Shown one piece after another: positions 16,255 through 24,619 of a stretch of 64,000 bases of DNA (its first letter is position 1; every line of letters begins with the position of its first letter). The stretch is from an uncultured Rhodocyclaceae bacterium. GTDB lineage: Bacteria > Pseudomonadota > Gammaproteobacteria > Burkholderiales > Rhodocyclaceae. The notes under the pieces are model-generated. The model saw nothing but the letters and a program-made list of their open reading frames with translations. It did no database searches and had not been told where the DNA came from. Both the position numbers and the translations under genes were made by a program. The stretch covers positions 1,116,001 through 1,180,000 of the forward strand of contig OU015322.1 in the NCBI GenBank assembly GCA_907163225.1, given 5' to 3'.

Positions 16255-17547
16255 ATGGATCTGCGAAAACGACTGGTGCTCTGGCTCGGCGGCCTGCTCG
16301 CCGGGCTGATGCTGATGGCGACGCTGATCAACCTTCACTCGCTGCGCGGTGACATTCAGGCCGAAGTGGCCGCCTCGGAGCAACTGGTCACCGTGCTGCT
16401 CAAGGCCGGCGACGCGCAGGCCGGCAACAAGGCCGAGCTGGAATCCCTGCTCAAGAATGCCCAGCTGCGCCACCTGAGCATCCACCTTGGCGACACGGCT
16501 GCCAAAGCCGAGGAAAAACCGCATTGGCTGGCCCACCTGCTCGGCATTCCCACCAGCGCCACGCCCGCCCAGACCATCCGCCTCGGCGACCAGACCCTGA
16601 CCATCGCCCCCAACCCGAACTCGGAAATCGAGGAGCGCCTGGGCGACACTGTTCGACTTTGCATCACCCTGTTGCTCTATTCTGGAGCAACTCTGCTCGC
16701 CGCCTGGTGGTCGGCCGATCGCGCGCTGACTCCGGTGCGTGAGCTGGAGGCCGGCCTGCAGCGGCTGGCCGAAAACGCCCCCAACGCCGCCATGCCGCCT
16801 TTCGCCCTGCGCGAATTTCGCCGCGTAGCCAGCGCCATTGACGCACTGGCCAGCAAGCTCGACGCCTCCCGCGCCGCCCAGCAACAGCTCGCCCGTCAGC
16901 TGATTGCCGTGCAGGAAGAGGAACGCCACACTCTGGCAAGGGAATTGCATGATGAGATGGGACAAACGCTGACCGCCATCGGTGTCACCGCCGGCTACCT
17001 TGAACGCAACGCAGCGCGACTGGAGGCGCCGCGCATCGTCGAATGTGCTGAAGACCTGCGGCGCGACGTGCGCACCAGCGGCGAGCAATTGCGCGCCATG
17101 CTCAAGCGCCTGCGGCCGCATGGTCTGGATGCGCTGGGCTTGGCCAGCGCCTTGCGCGAACTGGTGACGAGCTGGCAGCAGCGCGAGTCCGGCATCGCGT
17201 TTGAGCTTGAAATGCCGGCCGAACTGCCGGTTCTGGGCGAAGCGGCTGCGCTGGTGGCCTACCGCGTGGTGCAGGAAGGATTGACCAATGTGGTTCGCCA
17301 TAGCGGCGCCCGGCATTGCCGGATCCGCATCGAACTGGCAGAAAACGCGCTGCAGGTGAGCGTAGAGGATGATGGAAAGGGCCTTTCCGAGGCCGGCCCG
17401 GCCCGCCGTGGCGGATTGCTCGGGATGGCGGAACGGCTGGACATGGCAGGGGGAAGTTTGAACATCGAGAACAATGCAAGCGTCGGGCTGCACCTGCAGG
17501 CCCGCTTGCCGCTGAACAACGAAAAGACACAGGAGGAGCAACGATGA
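16255..17547 (+). CDS. Membrane sensor histidine kinase (HisKA_3 type)
   Basis: 430 residues: membrane segment about 8-27, a periplasmic domain of about 100 residues, a second membrane segment about 134-152, HAMP-like linker, and HisKA_3 with His232 in RELHDEMGQTLTAIG. The HATPase_c domain follows (QEGLTNVVRHSG; DDGKGLSE; GGLLGMAERL). It has the same architecture as the kinase at 2.8-4.3 kb but a different sensor domain. It overlaps its regulator by 4 bases. Position beside the calcium-type ADH suggests it controls that gene or the metal switch, as PedS2-type kinases do in Pseudomonas (analogy, not homology shown). Confidence 0.9.
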   Translation: MDLRKRLVLWLGGLLAGLMLMATLINLHSLRGDIQAEVAASEQLVTVLLKAGDAQAGNKAELESLLKNAQLRHLSIHLGDTAAKAEEKPHWLAHLLGIPTSATPAQTIRLGDQTLTIAPNPNSEIEERLGDTVRLCITLLLYSGATLLAAWWSADRALTPVRELEAGLQRLAENAPNAAMPPFALREFRRVASAIDALASKLDASRAAQQQLARQLIAVQEEERHTLARELHDEMGQTLTAIGVTAGYLERNAARLEAPRIVECAEDLRRDVRTSGEQLRAMLKRLRPHGLDALGLASALRELVTSWQQRESGIAFELEMPAELPVLGEAAALVAYRVVQEGLTNVVRHSGARHCRIRIELAENALQVSVEDDGKGLSEAGPARRGGLLGMAERLDMAGGSLNIENNASVGLHLQARLPLNNEKTQEEQR

Positions 17548-18191
17548 TCCGCATCATTCTGGTCGATGACCACGCCGTCGTCCGCACCGGCTATCGCCGC
17601 CTGCTCGACGCCGAGCCGGGCCTGCAGGTGGTCGGCGAAGCGGCCAGCGCCGACGAGGCCAATGCGCTGATCATGCACACCACGGCCGATGTCGCCGTGG
17701 TCGACCTCAGCCTGCGTGGCAGCAGCGGCATCGAAGCCATCCGCCGCATGCTGGCCCGCCAGCCCGGCCTCAAGGTGCTCGTGCTGTCCATGCACGAAGG
17801 CGCCGGCCACATCACGCAAGCACTGCGCAGCGGTGCGCTGGGCTACCTGACCAAGTATTGCGAACCGGGCGACGTCATCGACGGCATCCGCCGCGTCGCC
17901 ACCGGCAAACGCGTCTTCTCCCCGGAGATCGCCCAGGTCCTGGCCGATGAAGCGGTCGACGGCGACGGCGCCCTCGCCCACCTGACGCCGCGCGAATTCG
18001 AAGTGCTGCGCATGCTGGCCCATGGCGACTCAGCCAACCACATCGCCAACTCGATGCACCTCAGCCCGAAGACCGTCCTCAACTATCTTTCGCTGATCCG
18101 GCAAAAACTCGACGCCGACAGCGACTTCAAACTGCTTCACCTGGCCGCACGGCATGGCCTGGTGGACATGAGCAGAGCCATCAATGCCTGA
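17544..18191 (+). CDS. LuxR/NarL-family response regulator
   Basis: 215 residues. The receiver has acidic residues in ILVDDHAVVR, phospho-acceptor Asp54 (AVVDLSLRG) and Lys in YLTKYCEPG. The LuxR-type HTH is LTPREFEVLRMLAHGDSANHIANSMHLSPKTVLNYLSLIRQKL. It is translationally coupled to the kinase (ATGA overlap). Two small genes for a cytochrome c and a Cache-domain protein follow on the same strand and are probably co-transcribed. Candidate targets are the divergent ADH and its own operon. Confidence 0.9.
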   Translation: MIRIILVDDHAVVRTGYRRLLDAEPGLQVVGEAASADEANALIMHTTADVAVVDLSLRGSSGIEAIRRMLARQPGLKVLVLSMHEGAGHITQALRSGALGYLTKYCEPGDVIDGIRRVATGKRVFSPEIAQVLADEAVDGDGALAHLTPREFEVLRMLAHGDSANHIANSMHLSPKTVLNYLSLIRQKLDADSDFKLLHLAARHGLVDMSRAINA

Positions 18192-18231
18192 ACCCCGCAA
18201 CCTTCAACAATCAATAAACCGGAGTACAGAA

Positions 18232-18612
18232 ATGTTCCGCCACAAGACACTGGCCGCCCTGCTGGCCTGCAGCCTGATCGCCCCCGCCGCACTGGCCGAC
18301 GCCAAGCTCGACACCGACATGAAAAAGCTGGCCACCAACAGCGGCTGCATGACCTGCCACGGCATCGAGAAAGACAAGCCCGGCCCCGATGGCCTGAAGC
18401 CGATCGGCCCCGCCTGGATCGACGTCGCCGCCCAGTATCGCGGCAAGCCGGGCGCCACCGAATTCCTGACCCGCGTTGTCCAGGAAGGCTCCAACCCCTA
18501 CTCCAGCCACTGGAAGAACCGCGTTTCCGGCATCGCCATGCCGCCCAACGCCGTCGCCATCAGCCCGGCCGATACCCGCCAGCTGGTTTCCTGGATACTG
18601 TCGCTGAAGTAA
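18232..18612 (+). CDS. Periplasmic cytochrome c (c551/c552 type)
   Basis: 126 residues: signal peptide ending near ALA-DAK, haem site C-M-T-C-H at about 38-42, G-P-A-W loop (KPIGPAWIDVAAQYRG) and axial Met in SGIAMPPNAVAIS. A ribosome site CGGAGT lies before the ATG at 18232. It follows the response regulator by 40 bases and probably shuttles electrons from a quinoprotein dehydrogenase towards a terminal oxidase or reductase. Confidence 0.87.
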   Translation: MFRHKTLAALLACSLIAPAALADAKLDTDMKKLATNSGCMTCHGIEKDKPGPDGLKPIGPAWIDVAAQYRGKPGATEFLTRVVQEGSNPYSSHWKNRVSGIAMPPNAVAISPADTRQLVSWILSLK

Positions 18613-18659
18613 GCTGCAGCGCCCGCTGCCGCCAGCCCAACCCTCCGGAGTTTCCGAGT

Positions 18660-19526
18660 ATGAGCAAACCATCCCTCGCCGCCCGTCTGGCCGCCTCTCT
18701 CGCCGGCCTGCTGCTGGCTGTCAGTTGCGGCACGGCCCTGGCCGCTGACCGCGCCACCCCGCGCGAAGCCCGCGCCCTGTTCGACCAGGCCGTCAAATAC
18801 CTCAAGGCCAACGGCCCCGAGAAGTCCTGGGACGCCTTCGGCAACCGCAAGGGGCCTTTCGTCCAGAAAGACCTCTATGTTTACGTGATTGACCGCAAGG
18901 GCACCTACGTCGCCAACGGCGCCGCGCCCGAGACGCTGGTCGGCCTCAATGTGCTGGACAGCGTCGATGCCGCCGGCTCGCCGCTCTTCCGCCAGATGAT
19001 CGCCATCACCGACAAGCAGACCGAGGCGCGCATCCGCTACGTCTGGCTCAACCGCAAGACCAATCACGTCGAGCCGAAAAACGCCTGGCTGCACCGCGAA
19101 GGCGAATACATCCTCGGTGTTGGCTACTACTCGCCGCACGCCACGGCCATCGACGCCCAGAAGCTGCTCGGCGATGCCGTTGCCTTCGCCATCAAGAACG
19201 GCCTGAGCAACGCCAACAAGGCATTCAACGACACCAAGGGGAATTTCGTGCGCGACGACCTCTACGTCTTCGCCGTCAATCTCGACAGCGGAAAATTCGA
19301 GGCGCACGGCGTCAACCCGGCCTGGACCGGCACCGACGCGCTCAGTCTTCACGACGTCGAAGGCCGCCCCCTGATTCAGGAAATGATCAATCAGGCCAAA
19401 GCCAAGGGCTCGGGCGTCGTCGACTACGTCTGGCGCAACCCGGTCACCAACGCCGTCGAGCGCAAGCGCTCCTTCATCCAGCGCGTCGAAAACAGCCTGC
19501 TTGGTGTCGGTTACTACCTCGACTGA
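18660..19526 (+). CDS. Exported tandem Cache-domain protein
   Basis: 288 residues. After a signal peptide (to about 29) there are two similar single-Cache modules, each with a helix of type TPREARALFDQAVKYLKANG, a G-N-x-K-G-x-F stretch, D-L-Y-V-(Y/F)-V and a final LGVGYY (about 158-162 and 283-287). There is no C-terminal membrane segment or kinase/chemoreceptor output, so it is a free periplasmic ligand-binding protein. Being in a kinase-regulator-cytochrome operon, it may present a ligand to the kinase (inference). It could equally be an accessory binding protein of the redox chain. Confidence 0.82.
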   Translation: MSKPSLAARLAASLAGLLLAVSCGTALAADRATPREARALFDQAVKYLKANGPEKSWDAFGNRKGPFVQKDLYVYVIDRKGTYVANGAAPETLVGLNVLDSVDAAGSPLFRQMIAITDKQTEARIRYVWLNRKTNHVEPKNAWLHREGEYILGVGYYSPHATAIDAQKLLGDAVAFAIKNGLSNANKAFNDTKGNFVRDDLYVFAVNLDSGKFEAHGVNPAWTGTDALSLHDVEGRPLIQEMINQAKAKGSGVVDYVWRNPVTNAVERKRSFIQRVENSLLGVGYYLD

Positions 19527-19569
19527 ACGGCCGGGCCGGAAATAGCCATTTCAATTTTGGGCAAAATTT

Positions 19570-19581
19570 CCGGTTGACCGT
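19570..19581 (+). repeat. Dispersed repeat copy 5
   Basis: Exact core, element 19546-19586, 20 bases after the Cache-protein gene. Confidence 0.85.
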
Positions 19582-19667
19582 GGGAACCACCTGAACCGGC
19601 CCAAGTGGCCGGTTTTTGATTGTTGCTATCCAGTTCCAAGCCTCGCCCCGTTGTCGGGGGGGGCAAG

Positions 19668-19884
19668 GGCCGTCGCTGAACAACGGCAGCTCCCGCTCCA
19701 CGCGCAGGCCATCGCGGAGTTCAAAACCTGGGTCATCCACCCGCTTGTGCAGCGCCTGCCCGCGCTGGGTGTAGAGATTTTCTGCAAAGACCTGCTCAAT
19801 GTGGATCAATACACACTGGCGTGGGCAGTAGCACCAGTGCTGCAGCGCAGAAAGGGGAATGGGATCAAGCGGTTCGGCTACCAT
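19668..19884 (-). pseudogene. cas4 remnant (N-terminal fragment)
   Basis: The first ~72 codons from 19884 read as the N-terminus of a Cas4/CRISPR-associated RecB-like nuclease: PIPLSALQHWCYCPRQC, IHIEQVFAEN, RGQALHKRVDDPG and LRDGLRVERELPLFSD. The first Fe-S cysteine and C-x2-C region are present, but the nuclease core and C-terminal cysteines are missing. After about 19668 the reading runs into unrelated sequence and the dispersed repeat. No other cas gene or CRISPR repeat is in the window, so this is a leftover of a lost or moved CRISPR locus. Confidence 0.8.
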
Positions 19885-19957
19885 CGCTCACGCTCACCAA
19901 TGGCTTTGGCAACTGGCTTGAGTTAGCATTGCCCAAGCGTTACCGGAGGCTCTCACC

Positions 19958-20194
19958 ATGATCAATTCCCCCCTTGAAGATATCGAAGCGGCCGCCCTGC
20001 AACTGACGCAGGCCGAGCGTGCAAAGCTGGCAGAGCGCCTGTTGGTCAGCCTCGACGAAGACGACGAAATCCTCGCCGCCTGGGTCGAAGAGGCCGAGCG
20101 CCGAGGCGACGCGTATGAGCGCGGTGAAATGGAAGCCATCGATTTCGACGAATCGATGGCCCGCCTCAAAGCCAAGCTCGCTGCCGCCGCATGA
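19958..20194 (+). CDS. Addiction-module antitoxin (TIGR02574-like)
   Basis: 78 residues, acidic: LEDIEAAALQLTQAERAKLAERLLVSLDEDDE then a helical tail. The L-T-x-A-E-R-x-x-L-A-x-x-L motif is the hallmark of small antitoxins paired with RelE/ParE toxins. Its stop overlaps the toxin start (ATGA). It lies between two direct copies of the dispersed repeat, beside a cas4 fragment, so the block is accessory DNA. Confidence 0.85.
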   Translation: MINSPLEDIEAAALQLTQAERAKLAERLLVSLDEDDEILAAWVEEAERRGDAYERGEMEAIDFDESMARLKAKLAAAA

Positions 20195-20484
20195 AACTGA
20201 TCGTCCTCAATGCCGCGCAGGCAGAACTTGAGGAAGCACAGGCCTATTACCTTCAACACGCCACACCCGGCATTGCCGCTGCTTTTGTCGCCGACTACGA
20301 GAGCGGCGCCCGCCGGCTTCTTCAGTTCCCCCAAGCCGGCACTGCGGTATCCCAGCGCTTGCGCATATTGCCGATGCGTCATTTTCCGTACTCGATCGTT
20401 TATCAGGCGACAGCCGAAGCCATCACGATCCGCGCCATCGCCCACCAGCGCCGCCGTCCCGGGTATTGGGGCGGGCGGCGCTGA
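20191..20484 (+). CDS. ParE/RelE-family toxin
   Basis: 97 residues with the RelE/ParE fold pattern: MKLIVLNAAQAELEEAQAYY, a central helix, F-P-Q-A-G, then RLRILPMRHFPYSIVYQATAEAITIRAIAHQRRRPGYW. The C-terminal A-I-A-H-x-R-R-x-P-G-Y-W motif is typical. Family members poison gyrase or cleave mRNA; which applies here cannot be read off. It is co-translated with the upstream antitoxin. Confidence 0.87.
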   Translation: MKLIVLNAAQAELEEAQAYYLQHATPGIAAAFVADYESGARRLLQFPQAGTAVSQRLRILPMRHFPYSIVYQATAEAITIRAIAHQRRRPGYWGGRR

Positions 20485-20615
20485 GCGGCAGAGTCAGAAG
20501 TGAGACTTTGAAAAGCGACATGGAATTTTTACTCCAACCGGCAAACGCCCATCTACCTGAAGAGCTCCAAGACTTCGGCCCGCTCAGTTCAGCATTTCAA
20601 TTTTGGGCAAAATTT

Positions 20616-20627
20616 CCGGTTGACCGT
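20616..20627 (+). repeat. Dispersed repeat copy 6
   Basis: Exact core, element 20592-20628, downstream of the ParE-type toxin; long identity with copy 5. Confidence 0.85.
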
Positions 20628-20694
20628 AAGCGTCGGCCGGAGAGCCCCTGACGGGCGATCAGTTGCCAGTCAGGGTCCTTCCTGCCTGAGCTTT

Positions 20695-22506
20695 CTAGCG
20701 GAGGATCAGATCCGGCCGCGTCGGCTTGAGCGGCGAAGTCACGCTGATCTGCGCGCTCTTGCTCTGGGCCGAAATGCCGTTCTGGTCCTTGGCGACGACG
20801 TAGTACGCACCGTTGTCGCTGGCCTGTACGCCGGTCAGGGTCAGTTGCGCCGTCTGCGAGCCGGCGATGCCGGTGCGCTTACCGAGCGAGGTATTCATGC
20901 CGCGAATATCGGCGAGCTGAATCTTGTCGCCAACGGCATTGGTTTTGTACCACTGGTAGCTGAGCGTGCCGTTGCCCTGGGCGATGGCTTTGAGGGTGAT
21001 GTTGCGCAAGAGCAAACCCTTGGCGCCGGTCGGGTTGAGCAAGAAGACCGGCCCGTTGCCTGCCGCGCAGGAAACCGTCAGCCCGCCGACCGGCCCGCAA
21101 TTCCAGTTCCACGGCCCGGCACCGCTGACGACCGAGGCTGCGCCGATCAGGCACAGGTTGGCATTTGGGGCGCTACTGAATGAACGGCCGTTGGCTGCAC
21201 CGCATACGGGCGCCGAGGCCACGCTACCGACGTTGATCGGCGCCACCTGCATCGACGAACCCTGCGGCCCGGGGCAATTGATGCCCCATTCGAATACCGC
21301 ACCATCGTTTCGCATGGCGACCGAGCAGCCCTCGGCGGCGTCGATGGCGGTGATGTTGTTCAGCCCCGCAATCGCGATGGGTACGAGGCTGCGCACCAGA
21401 CTGTGATCGGCCGCCAGCCGTCCGCCGCCGTTGTAGCCCATGCCCCAGACGGTGCCGTCACCTTTAAGCATGGTGGTGTGGCTGACACCCATGGCAACGG
21501 CTGCGACGCCGGCGAAGTTGTTGATCTGCAGCGGATCGCGCTGGCACAGGACGCTGGCGTGGCCGCCCCAGGGTATGACGTCGCCCAGTTCGCCGCTCTG
21601 GTTGCAGCCCCAGACCCAGAGTGTGCCGTCGTTCTTGACTGCGGCAGATTTGTAGAGGCCGGCGGCAATGCTGCCGACGCCGCCGATGCTGGCGGTGCCC
21701 GCCCGGTCGTACCAGTTATAGCCGTTCCAGTAAGGATTGGCGTTGGCGCCATAGGCGCCGGTGCCGCGCTCGCCATATTGCGCGCCACCCCAGGCTCGGA
21801 TGCTGCCGTCGAAAAGGAGCGCCAGCGTGTGCGTGCCGCCCGAGGCCACCGCCATCGGTGGCGTGGCCGGCGGCCAGGTGCCGGCCGGGGTCACCTTCAG
21901 GTGGTCGACCTGCACCGGTTGCGCAACATTCTGGATGCTGGCCGGCGGCTTGGTGCTCTTGCTCGTCAGGGCGGGCAACAGGGCACCCAGCTTGTTCATT
22001 TCATTGTCGCCCCAGGCCCACAACGAGCCATCGGCCTTGCGCGCGAAGAAGCTGCCGGAACGCGCCCAGATTGCCGTGACGCCAGTCAGCGGGCCGCTGG
22101 CATCGGCTACCTGCCAGAGCGCGCTGCGCTGCTGCCCCGTCTGGCAGTTGGCGAGCATCTGTGGGTCCAGTCCCCATTGCCAGACGGTGCCGTCGCCCTT
22201 TAGCGCCAGACTGTATTTTCCTGCGGCAGCGATGGCGACCACACCACTCAGGTTGCTCACCGGCGCCGGGGCCGCATTTTGCCCTCCACTGGCGTAGCAG
22301 GCGGTGTAGTTTGACGGACGGATCACTTCGTACGTAACGACGCCCCACTGCCAGACACTACCGTCCGCCTTGAGCAGGACGGTGTGGTCTGGCGCCATGG
22401 TGATTTGCGGCGTTGCTGCCAGCGCTTCGAGGGCGCTTCCGGACATGAGCTGAAAGACGGCCAGGCCGATCAGGCTGGTTTTGCGCACAGGATAGAGTTT
22501 GAACAT
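20695..22506 (-). CDS. Secreted RCC1-repeat protein with Ig-like C-terminus
   Basis: 603 residues. After a signal peptide (to about 30) come at least six RCC1/BNR-type repeats marked by H-(T/S)-x-x-L-x-x-D-G-(S/T)-(V/I)-W-x-W-G (DGSVWQWG, DGTVWQWG, DGSLWAWG, DGSIRAWG, DGTLWVWG, DGTVWGMG), forming a propeller. A Cys-rich linker (CGAANGRSFSSAPNANLC) and an Ig-like domain (LSYQWYKTNAVGDK; NGAYYVVAKDQNGISA) follow. It is probably a cell-surface or exported protein of unknown ligand. I chose the ATG at 22506, preceded by AAAAGGGAGAA, because the signal peptide begins there. Confidence 0.82.
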   Translation of the reverse strand: MFKLYPVRKTSLIGLAVFQLMSGSALEALAATPQITMAPDHTVLLKADGSVWQWGVVTYEVIRPSNYTACYASGGQNAAPAPVSNLSGVVAIAAAGKYSLALKGDGTVWQWGLDPQMLANCQTGQQRSALWQVADASGPLTGVTAIWARSGSFFARKADGSLWAWGDNEMNKLGALLPALTSKSTKPPASIQNVAQPVQVDHLKVTPAGTWPPATPPMAVASGGTHTLALLFDGSIRAWGGAQYGERGTGAYGANANPYWNGYNWYDRAGTASIGGVGSIAAGLYKSAAVKNDGTLWVWGCNQSGELGDVIPWGGHASVLCQRDPLQINNFAGVAAVAMGVSHTTMLKGDGTVWGMGYNGGGRLAADHSLVRSLVPIAIAGLNNITAIDAAEGCSVAMRNDGAVFEWGINCPGPQGSSMQVAPINVGSVASAPVCGAANGRSFSSAPNANLCLIGAASVVSGAGPWNWNCGPVGGLTVSCAAGNGPVFLLNPTGAKGLLLRNITLKAIAQGNGTLSYQWYKTNAVGDKIQLADIRGMNTSLGKRTGIAGSQTAQLTLTGVQASDNGAYYVVAKDQNGISAQSKSAQISVTSPLKPTRPDLILR

Positions 22507-22651
22507 GGCAATTTCTCCCTTTTCTGTTTTTAGATGGATGCGCCTCAGGCCTGCCACTGGCCGGCTCCGGGCTTTCATCCTGCATATTCTTCCTACTCTT
22601 CAAGCATAGTTCCCTATCGGGAAAGCTCCAGCGGTATCGGCAGCCCGGCGA

Positions 22652-22716
22652 CTGCTCCATTCCTGAACAGATGTTGAGCAGTTGATCACGCCGCAAGCTG
22701 CTCCGTGCTGAAGCAG
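22652..22716 (+). promoter_or_regulatory. Candidate enhancer sites for an AcoR-like activator
   Basis: Two copies of the interrupted palindrome CTGCTCC-N5-(T/G)(A)A(A/G)CAG lie 46 bases apart: CTGCTCC-ATTCC-TGAACAG (22652-22670) and CTGCTCC-GTGCT-GAAGCAG (22698-22716). They sit 70-140 bases upstream of the sigma-54 promoter, the usual place for enhancer-binding-protein sites. A related word, CTGCTCC-GTCGT-GGAACAG, occurs at 27004-27022. Binding protein unproven. Confidence 0.5.
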
Positions 22717-22761
22717 GTGCCGAACGTTTTTGACCAAGTATCTGAAAATTAGCCATTTTTT

Positions 22762-22773
22762 CCGGTTGACCGT
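22762..22773 (+). repeat. Dispersed repeat copy 7
   Basis: Exact core, element 22746-22775, 15 bases upstream of the exaC sigma-54 promoter. Confidence 0.8.
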
Positions 22774-22787
22774 GGAACTGGCATGGC

Positions 22788-22803
22788 TGGCACACGGCAT
22801 GCA
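22788..22803 (+). promoter_or_regulatory. Sigma-54 (-24/-12) promoter for the aldehyde dehydrogenase
   Basis: TGGCACACGGCATGCA: invariant GG and GC correctly spaced, with a single deviation (ATGCA for TTGCA). It lies about 105 bases upstream of the ATG at 22909. Confidence 0.8.
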
Positions 22804-22908
22804 CATTAGATGGCACGAGTCACGGCAGGTCGTCATCACGAAACAACTGAATCTGCCGGCTTCGAGTTACCCGATTTGCAACTTCATTCAAGAACACTGG
22901 AGACATAC

Positions 22909-24432
22909 ATGACTGTATATGCAGCCCCCGGCGCCGCTGGTGCCAAGATCGCCTACAAGGCCCAGTACAACAACTTCATCGGCGGCAAGTGGGTTGCCCC
23001 GGTCAAGGGTCAGTACTTTGACGTCATTACCCCGATCAGCGGCAAGGTCTACACGCAAGCTGCCCGCTCCACCGCCGAAGACATCGAGCTGGCGCTTGAC
23101 GCCGCTCACGCTGCGGCCGATGCCTGGGGCAAGACCCCGGCTGCCGAGCGTTCTAACGTTCTGCTGAAGATTGCCGACCGCCTTGAAGCTAACCTCGAAA
23201 CCCTGGCTTACGCCGAGACCGTTGATAACGGCAAAGCCATCCGCGAAACGCTGAACGCCGACATTCCGCTCACCATCGATCATTTCCGCTACTTCGCCGG
23301 CTGCCTGCGTTCGCAGGAAGGCACGATGAGCGACCTGGACGAAAACACCGTCGCCCACCATTTCCACGAGCCGCTCGGCGTCGTTGGTCAGATCATCCCC
23401 TGGAACTTCCCGATTCTGATGGCCGCCTGGAAACTGGCTCCGGCCATTGCCGCCGGCAACTGCGTCGTCCTGAAGCCGGCCGAATCGACCCCGATCTCCA
23501 TCCTGATCCTGGCCGAAGTGATCGCCGATCTGCTGCCGCCGGGCGTCTTGAACATCGTCAACGGTTTTGGCCGCGAAGCCGGCATGCCGCTGGCCAGCAG
23601 CAAGCGTATCGCCAAGATCGCCTTCACCGGCTCGACCTCGACCGGCCGCGTCATCGCTCAAGCCGCTGCCAACAACCTGATCCCGGCGACGCTGGAACTG
23701 GGCGGCAAGTCGCCGAACATCTTCTTCGCCGACGTCATGGACAAGGATGACGGCTTCCTCGACAAGGCCATCGAAGGCATGGTGCTGTTCGCCTTCAATC
23801 AGGGCGAAGTGTGTACCTGCCCGAGCCGTGCCCTGATCCAGGAATCGATCTACGACAAGTTCATCGCCCGCGTTCTCGAGCGCGTCAAGGCCATCAAGCA
23901 GGCCAGCCCGCTCGACACCGACTGCATGATGGGTGCCCAGTGTTCGCAGGAACAGATGACCAAGATCATGTCCTACCTTGAAGTCGGCAAGCAGGAAGGC
24001 GCCGAGTGCCTGATTGGCGGCGCCCGCGCTGTTCTTGAAGGTGAACTGGCCGGCGGTTACTACATCCAGCCGACCCTGTTCAAGGGTCACAACAAGATGC
24101 GCATCTTCCAGGAAGAAATCTTCGGGCCGGTTCTGGCCGTGACGACCTTCAAGGACGAAGCCGAAGCCCTGGCCATCGCCAACGACACCCTGTACGGCCT
24201 CGGCGCCGGCGTCTGGAGCCGCAATGGCAACGTCGCCTACCGCATGGGTCGCGCCATCAAGGCCGGCCGTGTCTGGACCAACTGCTACCATGCCTACCCG
24301 GCACACGCCTCCTTTGGCGGCTACAAGGAATCCGGTATCGGTCGCGAAACCCACAAGGTTATTCTCGACCACTACCAGCAGCTGAAGTGCGTCTTGGTTT
24401 CCTACAGCGAAAGCAAGCTGGGCTTCTTCTGA
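22909..24432 (+). CDS. exaC: NAD-dependent aldehyde dehydrogenase (ExaC/AcoD-like)
   Basis: 507 residues of the ALDH superfamily: P-W-N-F-P motif (160s), Lys/Glu cofactor residues ([10 protein letters not shown]), catalytic general base Glu264 (LELGGKSPN) and nucleophile Cys302 in F-N-Q-G-E-V-C-T. It is closest in character to acetaldehyde dehydrogenases that work downstream of quinoprotein ethanol dehydrogenases, turning the aldehyde into acid in the cytoplasm. The ATG at 22909 follows CTGGAGA and sits downstream of a sigma-54 promoter. A DUF779 gene and a cytochrome c follow on the same strand. Confidence 0.92.
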   Translation: MTVYAAPGAAGAKIAYKAQYNNFIGGKWVAPVKGQYFDVITPISGKVYTQAARSTAEDIELALDAAHAAADAWGKTPAAERSNVLLKIADRLEANLETLAYAETVDNGKAIRETLNADIPLTIDHFRYFAGCLRSQEGTMSDLDENTVAHHFHEPLGVVGQIIPWNFPILMAAWKLAPAIAAGNCVVLKPAESTPISILILAEVIADLLPPGVLNIVNGFGREAGMPLASSKRIAKIAFTGSTSTGRVIAQAAANNLIPATLELGGKSPNIFFADVMDKDDGFLDKAIEGMVLFAFNQGEVCTCPSRALIQESIYDKFIARVLERVKAIKQASPLDTDCMMGAQCSQEQMTKIMSYLEVGKQEGAECLIGGARAVLEGELAGGYYIQPTLFKGHNKMRIFQEEIFGPVLAVTTFKDEAEALAIANDTLYGLGAGVWSRNGNVAYRMGRAIKAGRVWTNCYHAYPAHASFGGYKESGIGRETHKVILDHYQQLKCVLVSYSESKLGFF

Positions 24433-24533
24433 TTCCATGCTCAGATCAATCGTGACGCGAAGACAAGCTGAAGGCAGTGCGATTAGCACGGCAAGGCGGC
24501 GTCTACAAAGTCACGGTTGGTCTGAGTTGGAAT
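24432..24533. repeat. Hairpin element with conserved core (copy 1)
   Basis: A ~102-base stem-loop begins at the last base of the exaC stop codon. Outer arms ATTCCA (24432-24437) and TGGAAT (24528-24533) enclose CTCAGATCAATCGTGAC (24440-24456) pairing with 24510-24526, with two G-T wobbles. The enclosed core contains GAAGGCAGTGC...TAGCACGGCAAGGCG and is about 82% identical over 61 positions to the core at 57013-57073, whereas the arms are unrelated. Confidence 0.7.
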
Positions 24534-24581
24534 AAACCGAGCATCTCCTCCACTGGCCGCATAGTTTTGCGGGCAACTCTT

Positions 24582-24608
24582 GGGGGCGGGCAACCGCCCC
24601 CCTTTTTT
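24582..24608 (+). terminator. Strong rho-independent terminator just before the DUF779 gene
   Basis: Stem GGGGGCGG (24582-24589), loop GCAA, complementary CCGCCCCC (24594-24601), then C and six T. The ribosome site (AGGAG) of the next gene follows directly after the T-run. It should end most exaC transcripts, so downstream expression depends on read-through. Confidence 0.85.
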
Positions 24609-24619
24609 AGGAGAAAAAC

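Larger units (their letters stand above)
19546..20628. repeat. Direct copies of the dispersed repeat bracketing the cas4 remnant and TA pair
   Basis: The two copies at about 19546-19586 and 20592-20628 are longer matches to each other than to other copies: CATTTCAATTTTGGGC followed by AAAATTTCCGGTTGACCGT is identical in both. They are in direct orientation, with a cas4 fragment and a toxin-antitoxin pair between them. Confidence 0.7.
22507..22908. promoter_or_regulatory. Intergenic control region upstream of the aldehyde dehydrogenase
   Basis: 402 bases with no gene. It contains two candidate activator sites (22652-22670 and 22698-22716), a copy of the dispersed repeat (core 22762-22773) immediately upstream of the promoter, and a -24/-12 element at 22788-22803. 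Confidence 0.7.

Noticed and set aside
22888..24489. Long antisense open frame across exaC
   Set aside because: Same codon-bias shadow; no start context or recognisable protein.
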